From assembly GCA_944384925.1 (NCBI GenBank), contig CALWVF010000001.1, forward strand, positions 25,246 through 89,245: a stretch of DNA of 64,000 nt, written 5' to 3'. The stretch is from an uncultured Clostridia bacterium. Its GTDB lineage: Bacteria > Bacillota > Clostridia > Oscillospirales > Acutalibacteraceae. This document shows, one piece after another, positions 15,396 through 25,959 of this stretch. Below the pieces are notes generated by a model. The model was not told where the DNA came from. It was given only the letters and a program-made list of their open reading frames with translations, and ran no database searches. How positions within the stretch are numbered: position 1 is the first letter of the stretch; every line of letters begins with the position of its first letter. Position numbers and translations under genes: made by a program.

Positions 15396-16679
15396 TTAGC
15401 TTTTTAATCTATTATAATTTTTGATTTTTTCCCAGTATTGCTTAAAAGCAACTTCTGTTTTATTGTTACCAAAATTATAGTAACATACATCTTTAATTTC
15501 ATTTGGCAGATATTGCTGGTTAACCCAATGATTTTTGAAGTCATGGGGATATTTGTAAAATTGTCCCTTAACAGCTGCATCTTCACCATCAAAATGTTTA
15601 TTTTGAAGATGACGTGGAATGTCTCCACATTTTCCTGCCTGTACGTCACTTAATGCTTGATTTATACCAATATAAGCAGAATTGGATTTAGGGGCATTAC
15701 ATACTAAAACAACAGCATCTGCTAAGGGAATTCGTGCTTCAGGCATTCCAACTTGTGTTGCTATATCTACACATGCCTTAACAATAGGAATAATATTCGG
15801 ATATGCTAACCCAACATCTTCACATGTGCAAACCATAAGCCTGCGGCAGGCCGATATTAAATCACCAGCATCGAGTAACCTTGCAAGATAATGCAAAGCC
15901 GCGTTGGGGTCTGAACCTCGCATAGATTTTTGAAATGCAGAAATTATATCGTAATGCTGATCCGAATCCCTATCATATCGCGATGAAGCTGCCTGAGTAA
16001 CTTCTTTGGCTGTCTCTAGGGATATAACGCGTTTTTTTGAATACTCTACCGGAGAGGCTAAAATACATAATTCAATAGTATTAATAGATTTTCTCACATC
16101 GCCATAACACGAGGAAGCAATATAGTTTATAACATCTTTAGAAGCTTCGATTGTTTCATTATTTTCTTTAGAAAAAATTTCAACTGCACGCGCTAAAGCC
16201 TTAACTATTTCAGGAGGCTTTATGCTTTTAAACTCAAAAACAGTAGTTCTGCTAAGAAGTGCACTATATATGTAAAAGTATGGGTTTTCAGTTGTTGAGG
16301 CAATAAGAGTGATTTTTCCGTTTTCGGTGAATTCCAAAAGACTTTGTTGCTGTTTTTTATTAAAATATTGTATTTCATCTAGATAAAGCAATATTCCATT
16401 TGGAGCATGAAATGTATCTAAATCAGCTATTATATTTTTAATGTCTGAAATGCTGGCAGTTGTACAATTTAGCTTATGTATTACTTTATTTGTTTGTTTT
16501 GCAATGATTGATGAAACTGTAGTTTTACCGACACCTGCAGGCCCGTAAAATATCATATTTGGAATTTTTCCGTTGTCTATAATTTTTCGCAAAACTTTGC
16601 CCTTAGCCAGCAGATGCTCTTGACCAACAACATCATCTAGTTTTTGTGGTCTTAAATGTTCTGCAAGAGGTATATACAT
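15396..16679 (-). CDS. rarA: replication-associated recombination protein A (MgsA/RarA)
   Basis: A clamp-loader-like AAA+ ATPase (427 aa) acting at stalled replication forks. Walker A is GPAGVGKTT, Walker B LYLDEIQYF, and sensor 1 is in ASTTENPYF. The C-terminal half carries the family tetramerisation domain, including SDPNAALHYLARLLDAGD and the YPHDFKNHWVNQQYLP ending. The length is normal. GGGGAAGTG precedes the ATG. It shares direction with glyA upstream and the rubredoxin gene downstream. Confidence 0.96.
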   Translation of the reverse strand: MYIPLAEHLRPQKLDDVVGQEHLLAKGKVLRKIIDNGKIPNMIFYGPAGVGKTTVSSIIAKQTNKVIHKLNCTTASISDIKNIIADLDTFHAPNGILLYLDEIQYFNKKQQQSLLEFTENGKITLIASTTENPYFYIYSALLSRTTVFEFKSIKPPEIVKALARAVEIFSKENNETIEASKDVINYIASSCYGDVRKSINTIELCILASPVEYSKKRVISLETAKEVTQAASSRYDRDSDQHYDIISAFQKSMRGSDPNAALHYLARLLDAGDLISACRRLMVCTCEDVGLAYPNIIPIVKACVDIATQVGMPEARIPLADAVVLVCNAPKSNSAYIGINQALSDVQAGKCGDIPRHLQNKHFDGEDAAVKGQFYKYPHDFKNHWVNQQYLPNEIKDVCYYNFGNNKTEVAFKQYWEKIKNYNRLKS

Positions 16680-16721
16680 TTTATCACTTCCCCGAAGTAA
16701 TTTTGGGTTATATTTGTATAT

Positions 16722-16756
16722 ACATCCGGCTATGATAAATTTTCATGCCGGATGTT
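16722..16756 (-). terminator. hairpin after glyA
   Basis: ACATCCGGC (16722-16730) pairs perfectly with GCCGGATGT (16748-16756). It lies just after the glyA stop on the minus strand. No T run follows the stem, so it may be an RNA-stabilising hairpin or weak terminator rather than a full intrinsic terminator. Confidence 0.55.
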
Positions 16757-16762
16757 AAAGCC

Positions 16763-18013
16763 TTAATATATAGGATATTTATTGCAAATCTTTGAAACAG
16801 ATTCCTTTACAAATTCTGAATTAGAATCGTAATCTTCTATTATTAGATTTATAAGATCAGCTATTTGTTCCATAGTATCTTCCTTCATTCCGCGAGTTGT
16901 CACTGCAGCGGTACCGATTCTTATTCCACTTGTTACAAATGGACTTAAGGGTTCATTAGGAATGGTATTTTTATTAACAGTGATACATACGTTATCTAGC
17001 CTTTGCTCGAGTTCTTTTCCGGTAATTCCTTTGCTGCGTAAATCGATTAGCATTAAATGATTGTCGGTTCCACCAGAAACAATAGATATACCTTTTTTTA
17101 ACAATGAATTTGCAAGAGCTTTACTGTTTTTCACAATGTTTTGTGCGTATATTTTAAATTCAGGTTTCAGAGCTTCTGCGAAGCAAACAGCCTTAGCTGC
17201 GATAATGTGCATTAAAGGTCCGCCTTGTATTCCGGGGAATATAGCTTTATCGATAGCTTTTGCATATTCTTGTTTGCAGAGTATCATTCCACCTCGTGGT
17301 CCTCTAAGCGTTTTGTGTGTAGTAGTTGTGACAAAATCTGCATAAGGAACAGGGTTCTGATGAATGCCTGCAGCAACTAAACCAGCAATATGTGCCATAT
17401 CTACCATTAAATATGCTCCGCAAGCATCTGCAATTTCCCTAAATTTTTTGAAATCAATTTCTCTGGAATAAGCGCTGGCTCCGCATACTATTAATTTTGG
17501 TTTAGATTCTAAAGCTAGCTGCATAACTGTGTTATAATTAATCATTTCGGTTTGTGGATCTAACCCATAGGATACAAAGTTGTAGTATTTACCAGATATA
17601 TTCACAGGGGAGCCGTGTGTAAGATGTCCTCCATCGGAAAGACTCATTCCTAAAACAGTATCGCCATGATTCAGCATAGCATAGTAAACGGCAGTATTTG
17701 CCTGGGATCCGGAATGAGGTTGAACATTAGCGTGTTCAGCTCCAAATAATTCACATGCTCTTTTTCTTGCTATTTCTTCAACAACATCAACATATTCGCA
17801 TCCACCATAATATCTGTGTGCAGGGTACCCCTCTGCATATTTGTTGGTTAAAATACTACCCATAGCAGCTAGAACAGCAGGAGACACAATATTTTCAGAA
17901 GCAATTAATTCTAAGTTGCGTTTCTGCCTATTTAGTTCATCTGAGATTGCTTTGGATATTTCATTGTCAAATTGTGAAATAAAATCAATATTTTTTAAAA
18001 TTTCTTGTTCCAT
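16763..18013 (-). CDS. glyA: serine hydroxymethyltransferase
   Basis: The PLP enzyme (416 aa) interconverts serine and glycine with tetrahydrofolate, feeding one-carbon metabolism. The PLP lysine lies in [14 protein letters not shown], and other landmarks are [29 protein letters not shown] and [13 protein letters not shown]. The length is standard. RBS AAAGGA is somewhat far (about 13 bases) from the ATG. Transcribed leftward ahead of rarA. Confidence 0.97.
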   Translation of the reverse strand: MEQEILKNIDFISQFDNEISKAISDELNRQKRNLELIASENIVSPAVLAAMGSILTNKYAEGYPAHRYYGGCEYVDVVEEIARKRACELFGAEHANVQPHSGSQANTAVYYAMLNHGDTVLGMSLSDGGHLTHGSPVNISGKYYNFVSYGLDPQTEMINYNTVMQLALESKPKLIVCGASAYSREIDFKKFREIADACGAYLMVDMAHIAGLVAAGIHQNPVPYADFVTTTTHKTLRGPRGGMILCKQEYAKAIDKAIFPGIQGGPLMHIIAAKAVCFAEALKPEFKIYAQNIVKNSKALANSLLKKGISIVSGGTDNHLMLIDLRSKGITGKELEQRLDNVCITVNKNTIPNEPLSPFVTSGIRIGTAAVTTRGMKEDTMEQIADLINLIIEDYDSNSEFVKESVSKICNKYPIY

Positions 18014-18143
18014 AAATTAGGTTTATCCTTTCTTTGTGATATCTTGTTTTATTTAAAGTATATACTTTTTGAGGATTTATGACAATACTAAAAATTTTAA
18101 AAAATTCTTTAAAGTCAACTAATAATTATTTTTACACAAAAGA

Positions 18144-18167
18144 AAAAGGGTTCTTATGAACCCTTTT
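18144..18167 (-). terminator. rho-independent terminator
   Basis: AAAAGGGTTC and GAACCCTTTT form a perfect 10-bp stem with a four-base loop. On the minus strand it is followed by TTTTTCTTTT, so it ends transcription of the small membrane-protein gene at 18186-18356. Confidence 0.82.
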
Positions 18168-18185
18168 AAATGTTTTAAAGATGTA

Positions 18186-18356
18186 TTAATTGTTATTTTC
18201 TTTGTCTTTTTTATAGTATACTAATGATAATATTAAAAAACAAACACATAAACTCAAGGGAAAAATTGCAAGAAGCATATTACCGTTGTCCATAAATTTC
18301 AAAACAGCACTAATAAAAAAACATATTGAAGCTATTATATAAAATATAAATGTCAT
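18186..18356 (-). CDS. small two-helix membrane protein, 56 aa
   Basis: This short frame has a perfect RBS (AAAAAAGGAGAATAAAATG context) and its own terminator. It encodes MTFIFYIIASICFFISAVL, a short polar turn (KFMDNGN), a second hydrophobic helix and a charged K-K-D-K-E-N-N-N tail, a helical hairpin in the membrane. I recognise no family; it could belong to the many two-helix YtxH/PspC-size orphan proteins of Firmicutes. Confidence 0.65.
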   Translation of the reverse strand: MTFIFYIIASICFFISAVLKFMDNGNMLLAIFPLSLCVCFLILSLVYYKKDKENNN

Positions 18357-18547
18357 TTTATTCTCCTTTTTTATCTATTGTATTTCACCTAAAAATTCAA
18401 TGTTGTTGTTTTTGTACTTAATTGTATTATAGCATTATGTATTGCTAAAAACCACTATAAAAATAAATACATTAGTAAGAAGTATTATAATATTTTGTCT
18501 ATTTTAATATAAAAATTTTAAGATTATATGTGTTATATATCTTTATG

Positions 18548-19198
18548 TTATTCTGCACTAAATTTTTTAAGTTCATCTATTAATTGTTCTTTAGACATAT
18601 CTCCATAAGGAGAAGTATTTTCATTAAATGTAACAGTAGTACCGTCTGAAGAAATTGCTATATTATAGAAGGAATCATCGATTTCATCACTTGTTAGATC
18701 TTCGTAAAGCTCTTGAGCTAATTCTTTGTCGTTCAGTTTATATTCAACAAGAATGCTATCGATAGTACCATTAGCGAAATGATAATTATATACGATTGTA
18801 ACTTGTCCTGGTAATATAGGATTATCTTCTAAAAAAGTAGCGACAACAGTGTCTCCTTTATCTTCGATATTTAATTTAAGTTCAGTATTTTCCATTGCTT
18901 CTTTTAAAGCATTTTCTATTTCTTCATCAGACATTTCAGATTCGGGACTTATACTACCGTTTGAGTTGTTAGGGACACTACTACTATGGTTGTCGTTATT
19001 AGTTTCATTAGATTCAGAGCTTTCTTCGGAAGGATTGCTTGAATTTTCATCGATTTGTTCTGATTGACTAGTAGTTTCGGCAGGATTATCTGACTTATTT
19101 TTATTTACAAAAACTACAGAAACAACAACAAGTGTAATTAAAATAATAGCAGATGCAATTAAGATAATAATTTTTTTATTTTTGAATAACTCGTTCAT
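18548..19198 (-). CDS. membrane-anchored serine/glutamate-rich protein with extracellular domain
   Basis: The protein (216 aa) starts with a short basic cytoplasmic end and a single transmembrane helix (about residues 8-31), then a low-complexity linker rich in S, E, N and T (about 35-90), then a soluble domain of about 120 residues with the pattern of a small alpha/beta fold (VATFLEDNP, VTIVYNYHF, LVEYKLNDKELAQELYEDL). It is predicted to face outside. AAGGAG precedes the ATG at 19198 by 9 bases; an in-frame TTG at 19207 is too close. No named family recognised. Confidence 0.72.
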   Translation of the reverse strand: MNELFKNKKIIILIASAIILITLVVVSVVFVNKNKSDNPAETTSQSEQIDENSSNPSEESSESNETNNDNHSSSVPNNSNGSISPESEMSDEEIENALKEAMENTELKLNIEDKGDTVVATFLEDNPILPGQVTIVYNYHFANGTIDSILVEYKLNDKELAQELYEDLTSDEIDDSFYNIAISSDGTTVTFNENTSPYGDMSKEQLIDELKKFSAE

Positions 19199-19634
19199 TG
19201 GAATCAACTCCTTAAAAGCTTATTTGATTATGTAAATATATTATATCATGATATCGAAAAAAAGTAAATAGCTTCATACATAAAATATTAATATAATTAA
19301 AACAAAATATTATATATAAAAGACAATATAAATAGATACTTGTGATTTATTATAATAAAAAGAAACATAAAACGATTTAATAATATGACATAATATTATA
19401 GCACCTTGATTTTAGACTGGATACCTATTTTTATATTTAAAATCACATTTTTATAATCAAAATTTTCACGATAACTAATTTTATAATTGATATATTGTGT
19501 TTTTTACAAATATATTTAACTTTTTGAAAAAAGTATCTTTAATATTTTATAGAAATGTATTATAATAGATTTGTTCTTGTTAATCAATTATTACTATATT
19601 TGTATATACTTGTTAAAGAAAGGGTGGTTTACCT
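19199..19634. other. AT-rich divergent intergenic region
   Basis: The region separates two divergent genes. A TATAAT at 19561-19566 is a plausible -10 box for zapA, with a poor -35 (TTTAAT) 17 bases upstream. No small gene or hairpin stands out. Confidence 0.45.
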
Positions 19635-20156
19635 ATGGAAAAAAATAGATTAAGACTTAACATTTGTGGGACAGACTATGTTATAACTTCTGAAGATAGC
19701 GAAGAATATATGTATTTAGTTGGTAAAGAAGTAGATGAAAAAATGCGTAATGTTCTTGATCATAATGATAAAATATCGGTCACAATGGCTGCTGTACTTA
19801 CAGCATTGAAATACTGCGATTTATCTAAAAAATCAGAGGAAAATGCAGATAATCTTAGAGTGCAAATTAAAGATTACCTCGAGGATTCATCTAGATCTAG
19901 AATGGAAGCAGATGAAGCTAGAAGAGAGATTGAAAGAATGAAACGTGAGATACAAATGCTCAGAATGCGTTTAGCTGAAAGTGATACAAATGTATCTGGA
20001 AATCAGAAAGTATCTAAAAAATCAAATTACGAATCCTGCCCGCCTATTTCAAAATCTCAAACTAACTCTAATCAATCTGAATCAAATGATAATAGAGTGG
20101 AAAATAAAGAAGAAAATGAAATACTAAACTTTTTTTTAGATAAAACAGGTGAATAA
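19635..20156 (+). CDS. zapA: cell division protein ZapA, C-terminally extended
   Basis: ZapA cross-links FtsZ filaments at the division site. Residues 1-75 match the globular head (RLNICGTDYVITSEDSEEYMYLVGKEVDEKM and SVTMAAVLTALKYCDL), followed by a long coiled coil to about residue 120. A polar, serine/asparagine-rich tail of about 50 residues follows, longer than in E. coli or B. subtilis ZapA. RBS AAAGGGTGG, 8 bases before ATG. It heads a probable operon with the U32 peptidase gene 5 bases on and dut. Confidence 0.9.
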   Translation: MEKNRLRLNICGTDYVITSEDSEEYMYLVGKEVDEKMRNVLDHNDKISVTMAAVLTALKYCDLSKKSEENADNLRVQIKDYLEDSSRSRMEADEARREIERMKREIQMLRMRLAESDTNVSGNQKVSKKSNYESCPPISKSQTNSNQSESNDNRVENKEENEILNFFLDKTGE

Positions 20157-20161
20157 CTAAA

Positions 20162-22219
20162 ATGAATAATAGGTTAGAAATACTTGCGCCGGTTGGCTCA
20201 GAAGAATCGCTATATCCTGCATGTATAATGGGTGCAGATGCGGTGTATCTTGGTGGTCAAGAATTTAGCGCAAGAAAAAATGCTAAAAATTTTAGTAGGG
20301 ACTCTTTAAAAAATGCAGTTTACTATTGCCATGTGAGAAATATAAAAGTATATTTAACCGTTAATACCATGCTGAGGGATTCTGAATTACCTGATATTAT
20401 GGAATTTATATCTTATGCGGCTTCGTTACCGGTAGATGCCTTTATTGTGCAAGATTTGGGATTTGCGGTGCTAATTAAATCTAATTTCCCTCATGTAAAA
20501 CTTCATGCCTCTACTCAAATGTCGATACATACTCCTGCAGGTGCAAAATATTTATATGATTCTGGCTTTTCGCGAGTAGTTTTGTCTAGAGAATTATCAA
20601 AAAAAGAAATAATAGAAATTGTTGCCTCTAGTCCGATTGAACTAGAGGTTTTTGTTCATGGTGCACTTTGCATGGGAGTTTCGGGCCAATGCTACTTTAG
20701 TGCGATGCTTGGAGGAAGAAGTGGTAATCGAGGGAGGTGTGCTCAACCTTGCAGATTGCCAATGCTATGTAATAAATCAGAGTATGCATTGAGCTTAAAA
20801 GATTTATCAATTATTCCTTATTTAAAAGAACTAGAGGAAATTGGGGTTAAGTCTGCAAAAATAGAAGGAAGAATGAAGCGCCCGGAATATGTAGCAGCAA
20901 CAGTTGCGGCATGCAGGAAATCCTTGGGGGATAATAGTACAATTGGATATGAGGATTTAAGGAAGGTTTTTTCCAGATCAGGATTTACCGATGGCTATTA
21001 TAAGGGTAAATTGGGTAAGGGTATGTTTGGAGTTCGTTCAAAAGAAGATGTTTTGTTGACATCGAAAGAAGTTTTAAGTTCGATACGTCAACTATATAAA
21101 GATGAGAAGCAATTTATACCTTTGGATTTTGAATTGAATGTTATGAAAAATATGCCAATAACTCTAAAAGTGAATGATGATGAAGGGAATATTGCTTGTA
21201 TTGAGGGAGAAATCCCAGAACAAGCAAAAGAGAGGGGGATTTCAGAGGAACGGTGTAGAAAGCAAATTGCTAAAACCGGAGGAACACCGTTTTTTTGTAG
21301 AAATATAAAGTGTCGAATTGAAGAAGGAATATCGTTTCCTGTGTCTGAAATAAATAAACTTAGAAGGGAAGCAATAGATTCTATATCACAAAATAGAGCA
21401 AAAAGAAGTGTGATAGAAGTATCTGAAATAAAAATTCCAAGGTTTAAGGAACATAAAGCCCCACCGATACCTAAAGTTAGAGTTAGAGTGCCAAGTTGGA
21501 ATATTCCAGAGACATTAAAAAAATGCGAGCTGATTTATATACCAGCTCATACGCCGATTGATCAGCAAAAAAGATTGATGGATAGTGGATATAAAATAGC
21601 TTTAGAGATTCCAAGATGTATGTTTGGTAAAGAAAAAGAAATATTTGATATGCTTAAATCTGCCAAAAAAGCCGGTATAACAGATGTTTGGGCTGGCAAT
21701 ATTGGTGCAATTGAAATTGCCGAGGCAATAGGAATGAGTATACATGGAGGGTTTGGTCTAAATATTGCAAATAGCCAAAGTATAAGTTGGGCAGAGGAAA
21801 AAGGATTAAAGGATATAGAGATCTCTTTTGAATTATCATTAAAACAAATTAGTGAATTACAAGGCAATATACCAAGAGGAATTATTGCTTATGGAAGGTT
21901 ACCATTGATGATAACAAGAAATATACCTGGAGCAAATGGAGTAAATGAAATAATAAATTATGGAAATTGCACTAATTTAAGAGATAGAAAAAATATAAAA
22001 TTTCCCGTAATGTATAATTTTGACTATATAGAGGTATTAAATTCTATACCACTATATATAGGGGATAAACTTTTAGATATTCAAAATATAGATTTTACTG
22101 TTTTATGGTATAGTGTTGAAAACTCTGTGGAAATTGAGGAAAATTTACATGTTTTCAACAAACAAGAATCGATTAAAACTCCTATTACTCGGGGTTTATA
22201 TTATAAGGGAGTTGAGTAA
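20162..22219 (+). CDS. U32 family peptidase
   Basis: The protein (685 aa) is a long U32 member with C-terminal extension. The family signature is present (ELEVFVHGALCMGVSGQCYFS, then GGRSGNRGRCAQPCR), including the cysteines that in RlhA-like members are tied to an iron-sulfur cluster and 23S rRNA hydroxylation. The N-terminus starts with the typical LEILAPVGSEESLYPA barrel strand. Whether it is a collagenase-like protease or an RNA hydroxylase subunit cannot be decided. It follows zapA by 5 bases, using an RBS (AGGTGA) inside the zapA end, so coupling is likely. Confidence 0.9.
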   Translation: MNNRLEILAPVGSEESLYPACIMGADAVYLGGQEFSARKNAKNFSRDSLKNAVYYCHVRNIKVYLTVNTMLRDSELPDIMEFISYAASLPVDAFIVQDLGFAVLIKSNFPHVKLHASTQMSIHTPAGAKYLYDSGFSRVVLSRELSKKEIIEIVASSPIELEVFVHGALCMGVSGQCYFSAMLGGRSGNRGRCAQPCRLPMLCNKSEYALSLKDLSIIPYLKELEEIGVKSAKIEGRMKRPEYVAATVAACRKSLGDNSTIGYEDLRKVFSRSGFTDGYYKGKLGKGMFGVRSKEDVLLTSKEVLSSIRQLYKDEKQFIPLDFELNVMKNMPITLKVNDDEGNIACIEGEIPEQAKERGISEERCRKQIAKTGGTPFFCRNIKCRIEEGISFPVSEINKLRREAIDSISQNRAKRSVIEVSEIKIPRFKEHKAPPIPKVRVRVPSWNIPETLKKCELIYIPAHTPIDQQKRLMDSGYKIALEIPRCMFGKEKEIFDMLKSAKKAGITDVWAGNIGAIEIAEAIGMSIHGGFGLNIANSQSISWAEEKGLKDIEISFELSLKQISELQGNIPRGIIAYGRLPLMITRNIPGANGVNEIINYGNCTNLRDRKNIKFPVMYNFDYIEVLNSIPLYIGDKLLDIQNIDFTVLWYSVENSVEIEENLHVFNKQESIKTPITRGLYYKGVE

Positions 22220-22268
22220 TTGATTAAATTATTGTTTAAATTATACATATGGAAGGAGAGTGAAAATT

Positions 22269-22709
22269 ATGGAAGTAAAAATAATAAAGAAAAGGGAAAT
22301 GGCAATAATTCCCAAATATTCCACTACTGGGGCAGCAGCAGCAGATTTGTATGCGTGTATAGAAGAAAACATAATATTAAAGCCTGGAGATAGAGTATTG
22401 GTTCCAACCGGGATAGCAATAAGTTTGCCAAGTAAAGACTATGTAGCGTTGATTTTTGCAAGAAGTGGGCTTGCGATTAAAAAAGGAATATGCCTTACAA
22501 ATGGAGTAGGTGTGATAGATAGTGATTATCGAGGAGAGATAAGTGTAGGGCTATGCAATATGAGCGATAAACCTTACACAATATTGGTTAATGAGCGTAT
22601 AGCACAGTTATCAATTATGCCGGTAGTACCTGTGAAATTTAAAGAAACTAATAATCTTGATCAAACAGAACGCGAAAATAATGGTTTTGGGTCAACAGGA
22701 AGAACATAA
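22269..22709 (+). CDS. dut: dUTP diphosphatase
   Basis: The trimeric dUTPase (146 aa) hydrolyses dUTP to dUMP and keeps uracil out of DNA. Motif 1 is STTGAAAADLYA, motif 2 ARSGLA, motif 3 GVIDSDYRGEI, motif 4 ERIAQLSIMPV and motif 5 NNGFGSTGR at the C-terminus. The ATG at 22269 follows GGAAGGAG; an in-frame GTG at 22260 is too near that RBS. Confidence 0.96.
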   Translation: MEVKIIKKREMAIIPKYSTTGAAAADLYACIEENIILKPGDRVLVPTGIAISLPSKDYVALIFARSGLAIKKGICLTNGVGVIDSDYRGEISVGLCNMSDKPYTILVNERIAQLSIMPVVPVKFKETNNLDQTERENNGFGSTGRT

Positions 22710-23015
22710 TATAAGTTTATATAGGTTAATTTATATATAAATTTTTAAATAATAAAATAATATATAAATAAATCGTAAAAAAATTTCTATTAACGCTATT
22801 TAAGGTTGAGAAAAATAATATCTGGGGTTATAATATAATAGTAAAAATAAATTTAGTTTCTCTTTTTATTATGTTTATTTGTTAGATTATTAAATAGTTA
22901 TTTTTGATATTTAGTTGTAAACAAAGATGTCATTAATTTGTATAATATAATTTTTATACTGTGATTTATCATTTATAAAATTTTTTACTCATGTGCGTTT
23001 GGAAGGAGAATTTTA
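22710..23015. other. AT-rich intergenic region before mreB
   Basis: About 305 bases with no gene. TATAAT at 22941-22946 may be the mreB -10 box, but no -35 at the right spacing is convincing. No hairpin after dut was found. Confidence 0.35.
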
Positions 23016-24023
23016 ATGTTTTCAAAGGATATTGGTATAGATTTAGGAACAGCTAATACTTTGGTCTTTATGAAAGGCAAAGGTATTATTATGAGAGAAC
23101 CATCTGTTGTTGCGGTTGATGTCCGCACAGATACAGTTTTAGCTGTTGGGGAAAATGCAAAGCAAATGATAGGCCGTACACCTGGCTCAATTGTAGCATT
23201 GCGTCCGTTAAAAGACGGTGTCATTGCTAATTTTGACATTACTGCTGCAATGCTTAAACATTTTATTAAAAAGTCTGTGAAATCTAGCTTATTTAATAAA
23301 CCAAGAGTAGTTGTATGTATACCATCTGGAGTTACAGAAGTTGAGAGGCGTGCTGTTGAAGATGCTGCTAAACAAGCAGGAGCAGGAAGTGTCGAGCTTA
23401 TAGAGGAGCCTATGGCAGCAGCAATTGGGGCAAATCTTCCGGTAGCAGAACCAACCGGCAGCATGGTTGTCGATATTGGAGGAGGTACTTCAGAAGTAGC
23501 AGTTATCTCACTTGGAGATATAGTTACAGCTTGTTCAGTACGTGTAGCAGGGGATAAGTTCGATGAATCAATTATCTCTTATGTGAAGAAAAAGTATAAT
23601 CTATTAATAGGTGAAAGAACTGCAGAAACAATAAAAATAGAAATAGGCTCGGCTTTTCCGTATGAAGGAGAAGGCAAAATAGATATTAAAGGAAGAAATT
23701 TAGTAGATGGATTACCAAAAAATATAACTATTTCGTCCGAGGAAGTTCGTGAAGCTCTTTCTGATTCAATTAATACAATAGTTGATGCTATAAAAGATAC
23801 TCTTGAAAATACACCTCCGGAACTTTCTTCTGATATTATTGATCATGGAATCACTTTAACAGGAGGCGGAGCTTTACTAAGAGGTTTGGATAAATTAATA
23901 ACTCAAGAGACAAGTATGCCGGTGTATGTTGCAGAAAGCCCATTAGACTGTGTTGTAGATGGAACAGGAAAAAGTTTAGAAATTAGTTTACCGAAAGAAT
24001 ATTATAGAGCTAAGAAGAGATAA
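23016..24023 (+). CDS. mreB: rod shape-determining protein MreB
   Basis: Bacterial actin (335 aa) that guides lateral wall synthesis at the inner face of the membrane. ATP-binding landmarks are [27 protein letters not shown] and [19 protein letters not shown] precedes the ATG. No mreC or mreD follows; a terminator does, so this is a stand-alone copy (compare Mbl/MreBH in bacilli). Presence implies a rod-shaped cell. Confidence 0.96.
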   Translation: MFSKDIGIDLGTANTLVFMKGKGIIMREPSVVAVDVRTDTVLAVGENAKQMIGRTPGSIVALRPLKDGVIANFDITAAMLKHFIKKSVKSSLFNKPRVVVCIPSGVTEVERRAVEDAAKQAGAGSVELIEEPMAAAIGANLPVAEPTGSMVVDIGGGTSEVAVISLGDIVTACSVRVAGDKFDESIISYVKKKYNLLIGERTAETIKIEIGSAFPYEGEGKIDIKGRNLVDGLPKNITISSEEVREALSDSINTIVDAIKDTLENTPPELSSDIIDHGITLTGGGALLRGLDKLITQETSMPVYVAESPLDCVVDGTGKSLEISLPKEYYRAKKR

Positions 24024-24046
24024 CGCTTCTGTGATTAAATAGTAAG

Positions 24047-24076
24047 GGCACATGTAATCTATACATGTGCCTTTTT
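24047..24076 (+). terminator. rho-independent terminator of mreB
   Basis: GGCACATGTA and TACATGTGCC form a perfect 10-bp stem with a five-base loop, followed by five T. Confidence 0.92.
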
Positions 24077-24112
24077 GTGAAATATGTTTTTTGTAATTAT
24101 AAATAAAAAGTA

Positions 24113-24140
24113 AAACAATGGAAAAATCCATTGTTTTTAA
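24113..24140 (+). terminator. second hairpin after mreB
   Basis: AAAACAATGGA pairs with TCCATTGTTTT around a four-base A loop and is followed by a T/A tail. The first ATG of the open frame 24118-24312 lies within the stem, which argues against that ATG as a start. Confidence 0.6.
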
Positions 24141-24186
24141 GAAAGGAAATTATGTTAAGAAATTTAAGCAAAGCGAGGAGATATTC

Positions 24187-24312
24187 ATGTTTAATGAAGT
24201 AAAATATTTAAAAGGAGATTATAATGTTAAATACTTTGATAATTTAAACTCGAAAATATTGATTAAAATTAAAAATATATTTTATGAAAACAAAATGATG
24301 AAGAAAATGTAA
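24187..24312 (+). CDS. possible small protein, 41 aa, in a micro-ORF cluster
   Basis: The ATG at 24187 has GCGAGGAG 6 bases upstream and opens a 41-codon lysine/asparagine-rich frame. A 16-codon frame (24152-24202, RBS AAGGAA) overlaps its start, and a 7-codon frame with RBS AAAGGAG lies inside it. Three closely spaced ribosome binding sites in 90 bases are unusual, but the product looks like no known protein and the composition is simply that of AT-rich DNA. A real gene is possible but not shown. Confidence 0.3.
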   Translation: MFNEVKYLKGDYNVKYFDNLNSKILIKIKNIFYENKMMKKM

Positions 24313-24582
24313 ATTAAAAGTCGAATGTACTATGTTTATATCATAAATATATCCTCGCTTATTAATATATAATAGCACATATGAGCAGTAATGTCAACAA
24401 AAAAAGGGAACTAACGTTTAATAATGGTAAATTTTAGAATATTGTTATTAATTTAAAAAGATAAGCAAAATAAAATTAGCGTTTATGATAATAGATTTTT
24501 ATTTAACACACAAAATTAAAAAAGATTTTTATGAAAAATTAAATTAAAAATATTTGCTTGATTTAAGCTAATGATTATATTA

Positions 24583-25959
24583 TTAAAATTCTAGATATTC
24601 ATTGATATAATTGACAATCGAATCAATTTTTATTCTTTCTTGTTTCATAGAATCTCTATCTCGAATAGTGACACAAGAATCCTCTAAACTGTCGAAATCA
24701 AAGGTAATGCAGAAAGGAGTTCCGATTTCATCTTGACGTCGATATCTTTTACCAATTGATCCGGCATCATCATATTCTACCATAAAATGTTTTGTAAGCA
24801 TAGAATAAACTTCTTCTGCTTTTTCTCCAAGTTTTTTTGAAAGAGGAAGTACAGCTGCTTTATATGGAGCTATAGCAGGGTGAAGATGTAAAACGGTTCT
24901 GATATCATTCTCTGCAATTTCCTCTTCTTCATATGCATCGCATAAAAATGCTAGGCAAACCCTATCAGCACCTAATGAAGGTTCTATGACATAAGGAATA
25001 TATTTTTCGTTTGAGGAATTATCAAAGTATTCTAAGCTTTTTCCAGATACATTTTGGTGTTGGGTTAAATCAAAGTCTGTTCTGTCTGCAATTCCCCAAA
25101 GCTCGCCCCAACCAAATGGAAATAAAAATTCTATATCGGTAGTTGCGTTAGAATAGTGAGACAATTCCTTTGCAGAATGATCTCTAAGGCGAATGCTGCC
25201 TTCTCTGATACCTAAATTTATCAGCCAATTCTTGCAATATTCTTTCCAAAAATTAAACCATTCAAGATCTGTCCCTGGTTTACAGAAAAACTCTAGTTCC
25301 ATTTGCTCGAATTCTCGTGTGCGGAATATAAAATTACCGGGAGTAATTTCGTTTCTAAAAGATTTTCCAATTTGAGCCACACCGAAGGGTATTTTTTTTC
25401 TTGTCGTACGTTGTACATTTGCAAAGTTCACGAAGATGCCTTGAGCGGTTTCAGGGCGAAGGAAAATTTCATTTTTTGAATCTTCTGTAACACCTTGAAA
25501 GGTTTTAAACATTAAGTTAAACTTTCTAATATCTGTAAAATTTTCAGATCCACAATTAGGGCATTTGATATGGTGTTCTGAAATATAGTTAGTCATTTCA
25601 TCAAAAGACATGCCGTTTGGGTCTACGTTTTCGTTTTCGATTAGTTTATCAGCGCGATGACGAGTTTTGCAATCTTTACAATCCATCAAAGGGTCGGAAA
25701 AACCGCCCACATGACCGGAAGCAACCCAGGTTTGAGGATTCATTAATATTGCGGAATCTAAGCCGACATTATATTTACATTCTTGAACGAATTTACGAAT
25801 CCAAGCACGTTTAACATTATTTTTAAATTCGACACCTAAAGGGCCGTAATCCCATGTGTTAGAAAGTCCACCATAAATTTCAGAGCCAGAATAAACGAAA
25901 CCTCTGTTTTTACAGAGAGCGACGATTTTTTCCATATTTTTTTTATTGTTTAATGACAT
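24583..25959 (-). CDS. glyQS: glycyl-tRNA synthetase, single-chain alpha2 type
   Basis: The class II synthetase (458 aa) charges tRNA-Gly. Features are [23 protein letters not shown] at the start, two zinc-like CxxC pairs (CKDCKTRH and CPNCGSENF), the motif 2 region [25 protein letters not shown] and motif 3 [16 protein letters not shown]. An anticodon-binding domain occupies the last 100 residues. This is the eukaryote-like form rather than the two-subunit GlyQ/GlyS. RBS AAGGAGAA precedes the ATG; no T-box leader is evident upstream. Confidence 0.97.
   Translation of the reverse strand: MSLNNKKNMEKIVALCKNRGFVYSGSEIYGGLSNTWDYGPLGVEFKNNVKRAWIRKFVQECKYNVGLDSAILMNPQTWVASGHVGGFSDPLMDCKDCKTRHRADKLIENENVDPNGMSFDEMTNYISEHHIKCPNCGSENFTDIRKFNLMFKTFQGVTEDSKNEIFLRPETAQGIFVNFANVQRTTRKKIPFGVAQIGKSFRNEITPGNFIFRTREFEQMELEFFCKPGTDLEWFNFWKEYCKNWLINLGIREGSIRLRDHSAKELSHYSNATTDIEFLFPFGWGELWGIADRTDFDLTQHQNVSGKSLEYFDNSSNEKYIPYVIEPSLGADRVCLAFLCDAYEEEEIAENDIRTVLHLHPAIAPYKAAVLPLSKKLGEKAEEVYSMLTKHFMVEYDDAGSIGKRYRRQDEIGTPFCITFDFDSLEDSCVTIRDRDSMKQERIKIDSIVNYINEYLEF

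Noticed and set aside
22117..22135. Second copy of TTGAAAACTCTGTGGA inside the U32 peptidase gene
   Set aside because: Lies in a conserved reading frame and is not followed by TAA, so it is not a DnaA box; the match to 14446 is chance.
24118..24312. 64-codon frame starting at 24118
   Set aside because: Its ATG lies in a terminator stem and has no RBS; only the shorter 24187 start is considered.
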